From positions 5,417,501 to 5,481,500 of the forward strand of contig JALDNG010000020.1 of assembly GCA_024349245.1 (NCBI GenBank): a stretch of DNA of 64,000 bases. Reading direction: 5' to 3'. The DNA is from Neodontobutis hainanensis (lineage: Eukaryota > Chordata > Actinopteri > Gobiiformes > Odontobutidae). The position numbers and the translations under genes were made by a program. The number at the start of each line of letters is the position of its first letter. Positions within the stretch are counted from its first letter, which is position 1. This document shows, piece by piece, positions 39,801 to 51,437 of the stretch. The notes under the pieces are model-generated. The model did not search any database. It worked only from the letters and a program-made list of their open reading frames with translations, and was not told the DNA's origin.

Positions 39801-42800
39801 TTCAAAAGAAGCCACAATTTTGCTAACTTCATTAGACAAAACTATCTACCTCAGAAAGCCTTGCCAATTAGTTACGTCCCCTTGTCTACTTGTTTTCCTT
39901 CCCTCATAGAACCACTGATCTGTGAAATTATGTACAAGATGCAGGAATATATTTAATTTCTACTCGTTATATATTTGTGTTCACTTTCTAGATGTTCACT
40001 AACTAGTGTCTTATTATTGTGAGCTATTTTAGGGGCAAATTGTATAATTTAAGTCCTGTTTAGTCCTAATTGTGTCCTAGACTTTTAAACAAATTGTATG
40101 GTGTTCTCTTAAATCTTTGTAATACATAATCTTTGTATTTCGGTTGCAGTAGCTACTGTACGTAAATTCTGAAGTGAGATGGGGTTACATTTTCTGGTTT
40201 ATATCCAGGTTTAGTCGTACCTTTAGCCATTGTATAAATTCTTGTTTGTCCAAGATTTGATTCCTGGAGTTGCAGTCTGTGTTTGTCTGTTTTGTCTGCC
40301 ATATTACAGTTTTCATTGGCAATGCCTCTTTAGGCAAGCCTTTTAGCTTTAACTTTTTTCTCCTGCTGTCTGGTGAAAAAGCAAAGGGGAGGGGGTTGAA
40401 GGACATGTCGGCACATAGCTCAGTTCCACGTGGCCATAGGTGCACTCCCACTTTTGAGCCGGAAGGGCTAACCAACCAGTCTTCCTCTGCTGCTGTGGCA
40501 CCCCCTCCTATTTCTCCAGTCGGTGCTGGTTTCTTCTGCTCTCTAAGGGGGGCAACTCTGGGGTGAAATTAAAGGAGTGACTTGGGTCTGAGTGTGCAAT
40601 GTGACATAGCAAACATGGAGAAAAGTGGGAGTTTCCTTCAGCTAGTTGTTGCTCATTTAATAACTTTTTTCACTCTTCTGCTCCCATGCCCCTCCTTCTC
40701 TCTTTGGCCCCTTTAACTGTCTGTTGGTCTCTGTGGGCGGGGGTGCACATTCCAATACCATAGCTTTACAAGGCCAGTCGCTTTATCCTTTTCCCCCCTC
40801 TCTCTCGTCTGTTCAACATTAGTGAGAGGGAGGGAGAGACAGCCGAGTTGTTAGCTAGTCTGCTGTCAGTCAGGCCCAGCCCAGCTATGTCCTGTGCTGC
40901 CGGCGTGTGACTCTTAAGTTTATCCAGAATGTGTGTTAGCTAAGCTGAAATAAGACTAAAGCAGCCATGTTCACTCGCTATTGCTGAGCTTTGTGGGGTT
41001 CAAAGTCCAACACTCAAGCGTTAGGATGAAAGAGGCCCACTACGGTTTGTAATGCTTGGGGAGAAGAGTTACTGACGGATTCAGCCAGGTAAGGGGCAGC
41101 AACAGCGAGTACATGTTGTGTTTATAAAGTAGACGCTGAGGAGGCCATGTTGTGCTCGCAAACTTGAGCTTAGTTTTCATCCACAAACTGTGCCAACTAT
41201 TCTAGTTCATACCAGTTTAATGACAGCAATGACTACTTGAGTAAGCGTTTAGAGAGCGAGTGAGAGAAAAGTGCTGAATAGAAAACACGTGTTTGCAGTG
41301 GACGGTCACTCCTTTTATGAGTGATCAGTTTTTCCACTTCTTTTCCACTTCTTAACAGACGCAGAGAAAATCATTTTGCATTCAGAGAAAACGGCTACTC
41401 AAAAGCTAGTGACTACGAGTCTAAAGAACATTCATTTGTGCAGCGTATGGATTTTCATGGTTGTGGCGTTTGGATTTGGTGTGCCTCACAGTAGAATGTG
41501 AGGAAATGTCGCTCCAAACAAGGCAGCTTTAACTTGTCATAATGAGACAAAAAGAACACTATTTCAAACACCTTTATTTATTTTATTTTATTTCCAATAC
41601 CACTTATTTGTCATGTTTTCTTTTAATTATTTTTATTTATGTATTATTATAAATATAGATGGATACAGATATAGATATATAAAATTTTAAAAAAGTAGTT
41701 AGTACTTAACTCATTTGTCTAGGTTGCTTTGCCTAACTCTGTGCGCCCTCATCTTAACAGATCAGAATAAGAGATCCCAACCAAGGAGGTCGAGACATTA
41801 CAGAGGAGATAATGTCAGGTGGCCGAAGTGGCTCTACCCCAACCCCACCACAAGTAAGTCAGCATTAGCTCTTACCCAGTAACGTACCAGTCAGTTAAAT
41901 TATCAGTTCTATTTTTAGGACTTTTATATGTATTTGACGACAGTAATATATAATGTGTACATTACAACATTTAAATATTTATCAAGTATATTCAAAGCAA
42001 CAGTTGGCAACGTCAACAAAATTCATTTTCAGCTCTTACGCAAAAATAAAAAATTTAAGAAATATCTTTGCTGCCCCCCTCCAACAATAGACAGCCCTAT
42101 CTGGATCAGACGGTTCAGCAGTGGGACAGGCCAATGGTGAGAGCGTCCCAGCTGCTTCTGCACATCCGTTGGAAAGACCAGGTGAGGCCCAAGCGTGTAT
42201 ATGATGTACTTTGTGGATAAAGACACACCTACATGTTACAAAACGTGTCACAAGTTAATGGTTAAAGTAAAGTATAATATTTAAGTTAATCTGATACACT
42301 TAATACATTACCATGAAGTCAAGCAGAGTTTTTACACCTCAATTGATTGAGTAGTCTTTAAGTCATGGTTTTTCATTGTCTAAAAACAATTTTCTTAAAT
42401 GCCCCCTTAACAGAAGACAGAGGGAAACCTACGCCTCCTCCTCCATCAAAGACACCCGAACTTGCAAAAAGTAGTCCTATTACAATAGAGGTAGCATCCT
42501 CTGATACGAACACTAACCTCTCTGTATTGCCTGAAGCGGGGAATACCCCCCTTGGCACTAATTTTACACTTGAACCTAGAGCTGCCATTGCAGACGTAAT
42601 GGACGCACCTCTGCCCCCCCGAGAACCCACCCCACCCTTACAATTGGCCCCGGAGGTGCCCGCGTACCCCGCCCCTCTCCCAGATCTTATTCCTTCAGCT
42701 GCACAAGAGGATGCTGAACAGAACTCCTCAGATTCAGAAGAGGATAAAATAGACGAGGAATTGTTTGATTCAACTCTTGTTCTTCCTTCAAATGGTTTGT

Positions 42801-45800
42801 CAGCGGCAGAGACACAAGGGCTTGTGGTAACAAAGCCATCCGATCACATTGATGCTCCACTAATGTCTCCCATTGCACAGCCAGAAGAACTTAGACTTTC
42901 CAATGGTCTGCCGCTGCCTGCTCCGCAAGACTTCGAACCCCCCACCGAAAGGGACGACAGTCCGATTGCCGAGCCTGACATTATGCAGCCCTGCGACATA
43001 CTCGCTCCCACTGATATCATTCAGGCAGCACAGGTACCCGCCATGCAATCAGTACCTGCCCCACCTGAGGAAATGCACTCTGAAGCTTTCCAGGAGACTG
43101 CAGTCGAAGCTGACGTCCAGCCAGCCATGCCAGAGGTCCAAGACACAGTTCCTCTAGTCACACCAGAAGTTATAGAAGAAACAAAGAATGCTCCAGTGTT
43201 GCAATCAGCCACTGAGGAGGAGCCAGAAGAGACGGAACCACCTGTAGTCCCTGTGCCGGACAGTGCCCCAGAATCCCCGTCTCCCCCTCCCATAACAGAG
43301 GAGCGAGAGGACACCCCTCCCCCTCAGACTGTCACGCCTGCCCTTGTGGAAACTATGCAAGGTAAACTATGCAGTAAATGATGATTAAGAACCTTACAAG
43401 TCCTGGTGAGATATGGTTTTTGATTGTTTTTGTCATGTTTTAGCTGCTGTGTCTGTGCCAAAGAAAAAAAGGAAAATGAAGGACCTCAACAAAAAGGAGG
43501 CGGGAGATCTACTGGATGCCTTTAAAGAGGTACAAACATCTCCAAGCATGTATTAACTCCTATCCACACATTCCTACACTCTCTATTTTATTTTGAAGAT
43601 GAAGAAGTAGGTGAACAAATTGTGTATCAAAGAATGTAGCAGAACATTTGTAACTGAACACTGTGTTGGAATACAGATCAAAAATGTATCACTTAATGAT
43701 TGTCAAAAAAACGTTTCTCTCTGTCCTTGACCCAGGAGCAGGTGGTGGCCAAACAAGAGCCAGAACCTGCTCCTTCCCCAGCTCCGGAGACCCAGCCCCC
43801 CGTTTCTTCCCCCCCGGCTCCAGAGGACACAGACCTGACCTGGGAGGATAAGGAGGACAAGGAAGACAAACTGAATGCTGAGAACATTCAGCCAGACACT
43901 GACCCAAATAGCACTGACAAGAAGTACCAGTACAAAGAGGGTGGGTCTTTGAACCTTGGTGCCTCACAGTTCCTCAACTTTAGTTTTTAATCTTTAACTC
44001 TATTCAGTTAATGTTTTATTGATTGATAAAGGTGTGGCATTTTACATGATTAATGTTTTTTGATGAGATTTCTATGGAAAGCATGAGTAACCTTTGAAAA
44101 GAAACTGAAAGTACGTTTTTTATATAATTACTTTGTTTACTGTTTATTCTTAGGTGTTAAACTGGTCTTACATCACATTGTAAAAAAGCATTGGTCATAT
44201 ACAAAGCCCATATTTTTTCTCCGTCATCCGCCAGCATTTATAGTGGTACATAATACCTGTTGTTTAGCCATTCATTAGCATCAGCTTCAACCTCTAACCT
44301 TCAACATCTAATACCTTCATCTATGAGTTCAGCGCCCTCCGAGGAATAACCTTGCAACCTGCGTTATATCCCTAATGCTTCTTTTTTCTTGTGAAAGCTT
44401 TTATTAAGTGTGAGATGAAAGTATATCTTGTATATCTCACCTATCACTGATTTCTCTGTGAATCTTTGACCTGCCACTTTGAATGGTTTTATCAGGCTGC
44501 TAAAATAAAAAACATTGAAAATAAAAACTGATGATAAAACCTGCATATTCAAATAACATGCTGTTAATGTTTACTTGTAGAACAATGGAAGCCCATCAAC
44601 ACAGAGGAGAAGAAGAAATATGACAGGGAGTTCCTCTTGGGCTTCCAGTTCATCTCTGCCAGTATGAACAAACCAGTGGGCCTGCCTGCCATTAGTGATG
44701 TTGTCTTGGATAAGGTAATGCTAAAATTGGTCAAGGATATATAATTTTGGGTAGTCCTCATACATTTTCTTTTACAACTTCTTAATCTGATTATTTAGAC
44801 ATTTTTTTCAAATGTTTAACAAGTGACATGTTTTGAAGGAGACCCGTTTTATGCTTCTTGACTTTAAAAAAGCACCAGAAGCAGGTTGTGTTTTTGTTCA
44901 TTTACATTAAATGTCTGTAAAAGTTCGCAGTCATCCAGGTGATCTTAAAGAAAAGGTTAAAGCAAAGGCATCTGGACCTTAAACCCAGTCCAGATGCCTT
45001 TTGCTTTTGCCTTTTCTTACAGTAAATAATTTCCAAAAGAGGACACACAAACCTAAGACAGCAGTGAGTAACATAATGTGGCATTATCAGAGAAGATTAA
45101 ACTTGTGCTGGTGCAAGATCCTCTTAAACTGTTGTGTATTGGTGTCTGGCCAATCGTAGTAAATTTATATAGTAATGTGATTTATAAAAATATTTCTTTC
45201 ATTTCTTTAAATGTTTATACACACTCCCTAAAATCTATATTTGCCTCTCCACTCAGGCTAACAAGACTCCTCTACGTCAACTAGACCCCAGCCGTTTACC
45301 AGGAACAAACTGTGGCCCTGACTTCATTCCTCTCTTTGCCAACCTCGGCCGGCCGAGCGCTGGAGGAGGAAGCAGAGGACCAGTAAGTAATGAATATATT
45401 AAAAGAAAAGACTTTTATTTGTTTTTTTTTTTTCCACCTGCTCAGTTAACCAGCTAATCTGCCCTTTAACTTTCCAGCCTCCTGGTATGGGCATCGGCGT
45501 CAGTGGTCCACGCCGATCGCAACAAATGCAGCGGAAAGAGCAAAGGAAAATCATCATGTCCAGCATGTCCCTCAGTGACGACATACAGCTGAACAAAGCA
45601 GAAAAGGCCTGGAAACCCTCGGTGAAGAAACCTACACGAAAAACAGAAGAGGTAGAGGAGAACGACCCAGATCAGCAGAAGACACAGGAGCTGTTCAAGA
45701 GGGTCCGCAGCATCCTCAACAAACTGACACCCCAAAAGTTTCAACAGCTAATGAAACAGGTCACCGAACTGACTATTGACACGGAGGAGAGGTTAAAAGG

Positions 45801-48800
45801 AGTCATAGACCTGACTTTTGAAAAGGCCATCTCTGAACCTGACTTTTCGGTGGCCTATGCCAACATGTGCCGCTGCCTTATGGGGGTAAGTCATGGTTTC
45901 ACAGAGTTATTAATATATTTACTTGTCTCAGTGTCTCAGTAACGCGGGTCCTCGACCATCCTAGTCATCATTCAATAAAGGATTAAAACAAAGGCATCTG
46001 GTATATTGTATTGGATAAGTTGTACATACTTTCAAAAACACAGTAATTGATGTAACTGTAAAGGAGTTGGTTCCTTCATCCACTTGCTTTGTGTTTTTGG
46101 CTTTAGAAAATTGTCAAATACTGAACATGTATAAAAGCATTTCCTGCATACATTTTCTGTACATGAGCTGCTTGTATGAACACCAAAGTCAGGATGAACT
46201 CCAGATTCTTATATTTCCAGACCAGCAGCTGTTTTCCCACAGTGCTTTGGTAAAAATCTTGCCAGGCTCCAGTGATGAATTTGAATTAGTGCCACGTGTC
46301 TGGGCCACTGATCCAAATGATGGGAATGAGGAACTGAGGAGCCACTTTCAGTGAATACCAAGTCTCTAACTAGAATTTTCCAAAGCAGTGCTAATAAATC
46401 TTTCCCTCGGCTCTTTTAGCTCAAAGTCCCAACCACAGATAAGCCTGGAGCCACTGTGAATTTCCGTAAGCTGCTACTAAATCGATGTCAGAAGGAGTTT
46501 GAGAAAGATAAAGACGACGATGAGACCTTTGAGAGGAAGCAGAAAGAGCTGGAGGCTGCAGCAGAGGTATGTCTGTGCCACAACTGAAGCTTACAATGCC
46601 TTAGAAAGTTTTTTTTTTTTTACAAGATTTATTTTTTGTGTTTTGCGACAGGAGGAGGAGAAACAGCGGCTTGCTGAGGAATTAGAAGAGGCTAAAGACA
46701 AAGCCAGGAGACGCTCGAATGGCAACATCAAGTTCATTGGTGAGCTGTTTAAGCTCAAGATGCTCACTGAGGTCATCATGCACGACTGTATTGTGAAGCT
46801 GCTCAAAAACCACGACGAGGAGTCTCTGGAGTGTCTGTGTAGGCTGCTGTCTACTATCGGCAAGGATCTAGACTTTGAGAGGGCTAAGGTGAGTTTTACC
46901 ATTTGCTAGTAGAAAGTAGAAATTCTGTAAAAAAAAAAAAATAATAATAATTGTAGTGAAGTAACAATTCTTTGTTTTTCAGCCTCGTATGGATCAGTAC
47001 TTTACTCAGATGGAGAAGATAATTAAGGAGAGGAAGACAAGCTCCAGAATCCGTTTCATGTTACAAGATGTGCTGGACCTTCGACGGGTAAATCAAATGC
47101 ATAAATATACAGTGTACACAAAGTAATTGACATGTATACTCCATAAGCCTTTTTTTTAAAGTGAAAGTTAAATAATAAATGTTGTATATGACTATAGATA
47201 CAATAAAGCATCATTTTAACCGCGCTCTTTCCCAATTCAGCTTTGCTAATATGCTATAGTTTGAGCAGAACCATTCAAAACCAACAAGGAGTTCAGATTT
47301 CAGACGCCTTCTTGTGAAATGTGGTGTGTGAGTTTGTGTAGTTCACCTCGCAGCCCCACAGACCCCCACAATGGTCATTTAGCCCTGGCTTGTGTGAGCA
47401 TCAGATATGGGCTAAAAATGAAATGTCTTCCTCAGCCCTTTAATGCAGGGCAGCTCCTAAATACAGAGCAACTTTGTGCTCCAGTCCTGCACTTGGCCTC
47501 AGTCCCACCCACGCAGTGTTACAAAACCTGCTTTACTGTTGTTTTCTGTGTTTTTTTTTGTTTTTTGTTTTTTTTTTACAAGCCAAAACCAGCCGCTCCG
47601 AGTCAGCACACTGACCTAATGTAACTGTAAAACTAGTTCTGAAAATGCCCAAAATAGTCATCTTAAACTGCTGTAATGTACTTAAGTTGTACACTATTCG
47701 GTACATTACCTGCAGTAAGAGAAGAAGCAGAATTTTAAGAGGTCAAACAACATTTTTAATGCGAAAAGTTCCTCACCTTCCACCTTTCTCCACCTCGTCT
47801 CAGAACAACTGGGTGCCCAGGCGAGGCGACCAGGGCCCCAAGACCATCGACCAGATCCACAAAGATGCTGAGCTGGAGGAGCACAGGGAGCAGATGAAAG
47901 TTCAACAAGCTCTCATCTCCAAGAAGGATACGGGCGGAGGTCAAGGAGGCAGAATGGGCGGAGGTGGACCTGGGCGACGCGACAGCCCTCACACCCCTGG
48001 ACGAGGGGCTCCTCCTCAGGACGAGGGCTGGAATACAGTGCCCATCTCCAAGAATAGACCTATTGACACGTCTCGTCTGAGCAAAATTACAAAGGTAAAA
48101 GAAGAGGGACCTTTAGTAACAAAAGACAGTAATTCTGGTAACCAGATTTTAGAGGTGTTTTAAAGGTTTTTTTTTACCTAATTGTTATTTGGTGTTGGTA
48201 ATAACATTGAAAAAATGCCTCTTAAATGGTATTTATTATAAGAGGTCATTTATTTATACAAGTATGTATAGCAATTACAAGGCTTTCTTTCCTAATTTTA
48301 ATCATTCTTTAATACATATTATGTTTTTTTACAATAATTTTCTAATTTTTGCATAATTTCAGACTCCTGTTCTTGACTTCAACAATCAGCTCCTTGCCCC
48401 TGGCGGTAAAGGCACATGGGGAAGCTGGGGCAAGGGCAGCAGCGGAGGCACCAGTGCCAAGCCTGCAGATACTGGTAGGTGTTATGGTTAAAAGTGTATC
48501 TGGTGTGAATAGTGACTCTGGAGCAGACCTGAGAGTACCGTGTGTTTTCAGGCTCAGATTCAGGAAACCGGCCAGCCACAAGCACTCTGAACAGGTTTTC
48601 AGCTTTGCAGCAGCCCTCGTCCTCTGGCTTGCCTCTGGACTCCGACAGAAGAGTTCCCCAAAGGTTTGTCCTAAAACAACAAAAATAGTGACCGCTACCT
48701 GGCCTTACTCTCGTCATTTAACAGAAACAGCTCAAGTAGAGAACGTGGGGACATCTATGACCGTTCAGAGCGAGGCAGTGATCGCTTTGAGTGTCGGGAT

Positions 48801-51437
48801 GATCGCAGAGACGACCGGAACAGGTTGCCGATCACTAAACGCAGTTTCAGCCGAGAGAACGAGGAACGCAGTCGAGAGAGGGAGCAGCGCGGTCCGGTCG
48901 ACCCTGTACGCAGAGTGTCCAGTATGACGGATAACCGAGGAAGCGGGGAAAGAGCCAGGAGCAAAGACAATGGTAAGTCTGAAACTAAAACTAAACTAGC
49001 CCTGCGAGGTGTCAATCACAAAAGAACTGAGAACAATGCAACGTTTTGTTCTACTCGTATAAACAGTGCAGCTCGAGAAAGCTGCTACCCCTCCACCTCA
49101 GACCCCCACCAAACCTGCCATGACAGAAGAGGAATTGGACAAAAAGTCTACAGCCATCATTGAGGAGTACCTCCATATTAATGACATAAAGGTGCTGATT
49201 GTCATTTAAAAAAAAAAAAAAACTACAAGTGAACATACATCATGCTCATGTACAGAAACTCAACTGAGTATGTTTTTGTGTCACTGCAGGAAGCGCTGCA
49301 GTGTGTGCAGGAGATGAACAGCCCTCAGCTCCTCTATGTGTTTGTACGAAACGGCATGGAGTCTACGATGGAGCGTAGCACTATCACCCGAGAGCACATG
49401 GGCCTTTTGTTTCACCAGCTCGTTAAGAATGGCACCCTCTCAACTGAGCAGTATTTTAAAGGGTCAGTACAAAGAGAGACGGGTGATAAAATCATAGCAT
49501 TCCAGGTACTCAGATGCTTGTCTCGGGACACAACACACAAGACATAGGCAGGGCAATGGGATGTTCAGCATGAAATCCAAGAATCTAAACTATAAAGCTT
49601 AGATTTCAAACTTTTTGTCAGTGAACACATTGCGAGATGAATGTCCTTTGTCTCCTCAGTCTTCAGGAGATCCTTGAGATGGCTGATGACATGGCTATCG
49701 ACATCCCGCACATCTGGCTGTACCTGGCCGAGCTCATCACCCCCATGCTTCACGAGGGAGGGATCCCCATGGGAGAACTTTTCAGGTGAGTCCCCGCAGC
49801 ACCTCAGCCATTGAATCATTAAAGCCTTTCAAGAGTGTTATCTTTGAACTGGGTGCTTCTGATTTGCCTCCAGGGAAGTTGCAAAGCCTTTGATTCCTCT
49901 GGAAAAAGCCGGAGTCCTGCTGGTCCAGATTCTCACTTTACTTTGCAAAGGAATGGTGAGCTTTTTTTTACTACTGTGCACTGTGAAGAAATTTAACAGA
50001 TTTACTTAACATGTAGATACAATTTAAGCTTACTTTTTACTGTGCTAAATGCCAGCAGCATTTGTAAAGTTCTGTTGTGTTGATCTTTTCCCAGAGCCAT
50101 AAAAAGGCAGGTGCAATGTGGAGAGAGGCGGGTCTGGAATGGAAAGACTACCTTCCTGAGGATGTAGACGTCAACAAGTTTGTGACAGAGAAGGTAAAAC
50201 TGTCAAAGAAAACGTATGGTTTGTGTTGATGATTCTGGTAATGTGGCAAATAAATCATCCCAATTATGAAATGCGTCTGTACAGAATGTAGAGTTTACCC
50301 TTGGAGATGAATCCGAGAAGAGCAAACAGACAGAGATGACGTCGTCTGAGCTGACCAAACACCTGGAAAGACTGATCCAGGAACAGGCTGACAACCAGAG
50401 GTTCTTTGACTGGATTGAGGTCTGTGTTTTCCACTCCTTGGATAAAAAAACACGCATTAAGACTTGTAAAAGCATGAACACCAAAATAATTGACTAATAT
50501 GTTTGTGTCTGCGTAGGCCAATCTGGACGAGAAGCAGACCTCCTCGAACATGTTTGTCAGAGCTCTGATGTCCTGTGCCTGTCAGTCAGCAGTCATCTGT
50601 GAGTCAGACTGCACACGTAACATAACTAATAAGTCAGTTTGGGCCAAACTAATTTGCTGTAATGTTTTCAGGTGAGAATCCCTACAAAGTGGATGCAATG
50701 GTGATCAAACAGCGGGGCAAGCTGCTGCGGAAATACATAAAGGATGAGCAGAAGGAGCTGCAGGCTCTCTACGCCCTGCAGGCCCTCATGGTACAGATGG
50801 AGCAACCTGCAAGTGAGTGGTCTCTGGAAGTGTAGATGACTTGGAGAGGAACTGTTACTGCATATTTCCTAAAAACAAAACCCAATACAATTTTAAAAAT
50901 GAAATGAAAGAAGGCTTTCTGATCCCAAGGTAAAACTGCGTCTTAGTTAAGTATTTGACACCAATCACTCTTTATTACTGGCATTTAAAACGTAACTTGT
51001 CACCAAAGGTTTTAGGTGTGAACTGTAGAAGTCTAATCCCGGCTGGTGTGGTTGGTGCACATCAACTGGCTATACTGCATAATTTAGCATCTTATGTAAT
51101 CAATTAAGTCTATTTACAGTAGATAAATTAACATTTACCTTTATTTAAATCCCTTTTACTTTAAATTTACATGAAAAGAAGCAACAGTCTTAAATGCCCT
51201 AATGTTTGACTAATCCTACCCATGTGCATTAATGCGTCTTGTTTGTTTAAACCAGATCTGCTGCGGATGTTCTTTGACACGCTCTATGACGAGGACGTGA
51301 TCAAAGAGGAGGCCTTTTACAAGTGGGAGTCCAGTAAAGACCTCGCTGAGCAGCAGGGCAAAGGAGTGGCCCTAAAGTCTGTCACAGCCTTCTTCACTTG
51401 GCTCCGAGAACCAGACGACGAGTCGGACAACAGCTAG
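27803..51437 (+). CDS. eif4g1: Eukaryotic translation initiation factor 4 gamma 1, complete
   Basis: Scaffold of eIF4F, bridging PABP, eIF4E, eIF4A, eIF3 and MNK. Thirty coding exons: 27803-27877, 28976-29056, 31208-31240, 32415-32594, 33674-33776, 38192-38328, 41761-41853, 42091-42181, 42414-43361, 43444-43529, 43736-43940, 44581-44714, 45257-45382, 45478-45885, 46420-46566, 46652-46888, 46983-47087, 47804-48094, 48363-48474, 48552-48663, 48725-48972, 49067-49191, 49290-49462, 49660-49785, 49874-49955, 50095-50193, 50285-50419, 50517-50598, 50672-50812, 51256-51437. Phases close: 1698 aa (human about 1600). Start MNKAPQ matches mammals. Conserved KRERK/IRIRDPNQGGRDITEEIMSG at about 198-226; eIF4E site YDREFLL at about 691; MIF4G about 800-1035; MA3 about 1330-1445; W2 C-terminal domain from about 1520, ending in an acidic tail. 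Paralogue eIF4G3 is less likely: AEQQGKG and psmd2 linkage favour eIF4G1. Confidence 0.96.
29546..30407 (+). mobile_element. L2-like LINE fragment, well preserved 3' end
   Basis: Same family as 12786-13712 but younger: a 205-codon open frame (29618-30235) with NLGVIMDSDLNFQSHIKSI, RLDYCNGLLTGLSKRGL, SLHWLPVAQRIDFKTALLVY and a C-terminus at KTWNSLNFNNVQGEVKNLPF. The 3' UTR ends CACTTTGAGTTAACCAGTGT, GTGCTATATAAATAAAATTG, CCTTGCCTT. It is 5'-truncated: the RT palm is missing. Inserted in an eif4g1 intron, same strand as the gene. The high identity of the two copies suggests recent activity in this genome. Confidence 0.88.
30657..31035 (-). mobile_element. Second, different L2/CR1-type LINE 3' fragment
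   Basis: On the minus strand one reads FGTTCLRR in one frame, and LWNDLP-type and RLAESVSSFKSFCKTHF in others, the usual end of L2/CR1 ORF2. The tail is GGTGCTATATAAAGAATTAT followed by an (ATT/GTT)n microsatellite at 30657-30716. It is decayed and frame-broken, and lies in the same eif4g1 intron as the copy at 29546-30407. Confidence 0.65.
34998..35389 (-). mobile_element. Full-length tRNA-derived SINE (AATG-tailed family)
   Basis: The minus strand starts GGGGTGCACGTGGCAGAGTG with an A box (TGGCAGAGTGGTTAGCAC) and a B box (GAGTTCAAAAC). A body of about 300 bases follows, with CTCTCCGGGTACTCCGGCTT and TGGGATAGGCTCCAGCCACC, and the tail is AAGCGGTAGAAAATGAATGA. This is the most complete copy in the window; fragments lie at 1295, 5303, 11867 and 21660. 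The tail looks RTE-like, which is inference. Located in eif4g1 intron 5. Confidence 0.8.
35914..35979. repeat. Near-perfect 29-bp inverted repeat with 8-base loop
   Basis: Arms 35914-35942 and 35951-35979 are reverse complements over 29 positions with one mismatch (C35924 against A35969). As minus-strand RNA the mismatch becomes a G:U wobble, so the stem is continuous. The loop is TTTGTGTA, whose end bases can also pair. It lies in eif4g1 intron 5 and matches no other repeat in the window. Confidence 0.9.
36438..36444 (+). promoter_or_regulatory. eif4g1: TATA box of a candidate internal eif4g1 promoter
   Basis: TATATAG in GAGCGTTATATAGACACGC, about 150 bases upstream of an ATG in strong Kozak context and after a purine-rich stretch. 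A start site would be expected near 36468. There is no ATG between there and 36592. Confidence 0.45.
36592..36631 (+). CDS. eif4g1: Candidate alternative first coding exon of eif4g1 (MGNRGS start)
   Basis: ATG in strong context (A at -3, G at +4) opens MGNRGSQEQEDSE, then a donor G|GTAGGT at 36631/36632. The exon ends in phase 1, exactly what the next exon (38192) requires. The join reads ...EDSE-AGAYYHQPQFP and would replace residues 1-157 of the long form. Gly2 with Ser6 fits an N-myristoylation motif. The exon lies in the 4.4-kb intron 5, downstream of a TATA box. No homologue is recalled with certainty; this is an inference from splice signals, phase and context. Confidence 0.45.
37594..37631. 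repeat. (ATT)n-type microsatellite in eif4g1 intron 5
   Basis: Short imperfect ATT triplets with GTT/ATC interruptions. The rest of intron 5 (33777-38191) outside the SINE, hairpin and candidate promoter shows nothing else I can name. Confidence 0.8.
40790..41088 (+). promoter_or_regulatory. eif4g1: Candidate internal promoter and non-coding first exon for the short eif4g1 isoform
   Basis: A pyrimidine-rich then GC-richer stretch ends in a consensus donor, TTCAGCCAG|GTAAGG at 41088/41089, with no acceptor-like start that would make it an internal coding exon. Spliced to 41761, the first in-frame ATG is in EEIMSGGRSGSTPTPPQ. Human eIF4G1 has a known short isoform starting at the equivalent MSGARTASTPTPPQ. 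Start site and exon boundary are inferred. Confidence 0.4.
44948..45018. repeat. Imperfect inverted repeat of about 30 bp in an eif4g1 intron
   Basis: Arms 44948-44977 and 44988-45018 pair with two mismatches and one extra base around a 10-base loop. The core GCAAAGGCATCTGGAC recurs in part at 45982-46001 (AACAAAGGCATCTGG), preceded in both places by a TCATCC/TCATCA segment. So it is probably part of a dispersed element. Confidence 0.75.
46265..46343 (+). ncRNA. snord66: C/D box small nucleolar RNA SNORD66 (HBII-142) homologue
   Basis: Terminal stem GGCTCC (46265-46270) with GGAGCC (46338-46343); box C GTGATGA at 46272-46278; D' CTGA at 46308-46311; C' ATGATGG at 46317-46323; box D CTGA at 46334-46337. 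Upstream of D' the guide CGTGTCTGGGCC pairs with 18S rRNA GGCCCGGACACG over 12 bp including one G:U. The fifth base from D' faces a C, as expected for the SNORD66 target (human 18S C1272). It lies in the eif4g1 intron 45886-46419, 76 bases before the acceptor, the usual C/D spacing. EIF4G1 hosts SNORD66 in mammals. SNORD66 identity and rRNA target are from memory. Confidence 0.88.

Noticed and set aside
43021..43314. Minus-strand 97-aa serine/glycine-rich frame within the big eif4g1 exon
   Set aside because: Antisense shadow of the P/E/A-rich coding exon.
44040..44115. Possible second C/D snoRNA (TTGATGA ... ACTGA) in an eif4g1 intron
   Set aside because: No terminal stem, no convincing C'/D' pair and no rRNA guide that I recognise.
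46067..46354. 95-aa plus-strand frame in the eif4g1 intron
   Set aside because: It runs through the SNORD66 snoRNA and has no protein similarity or splice context.
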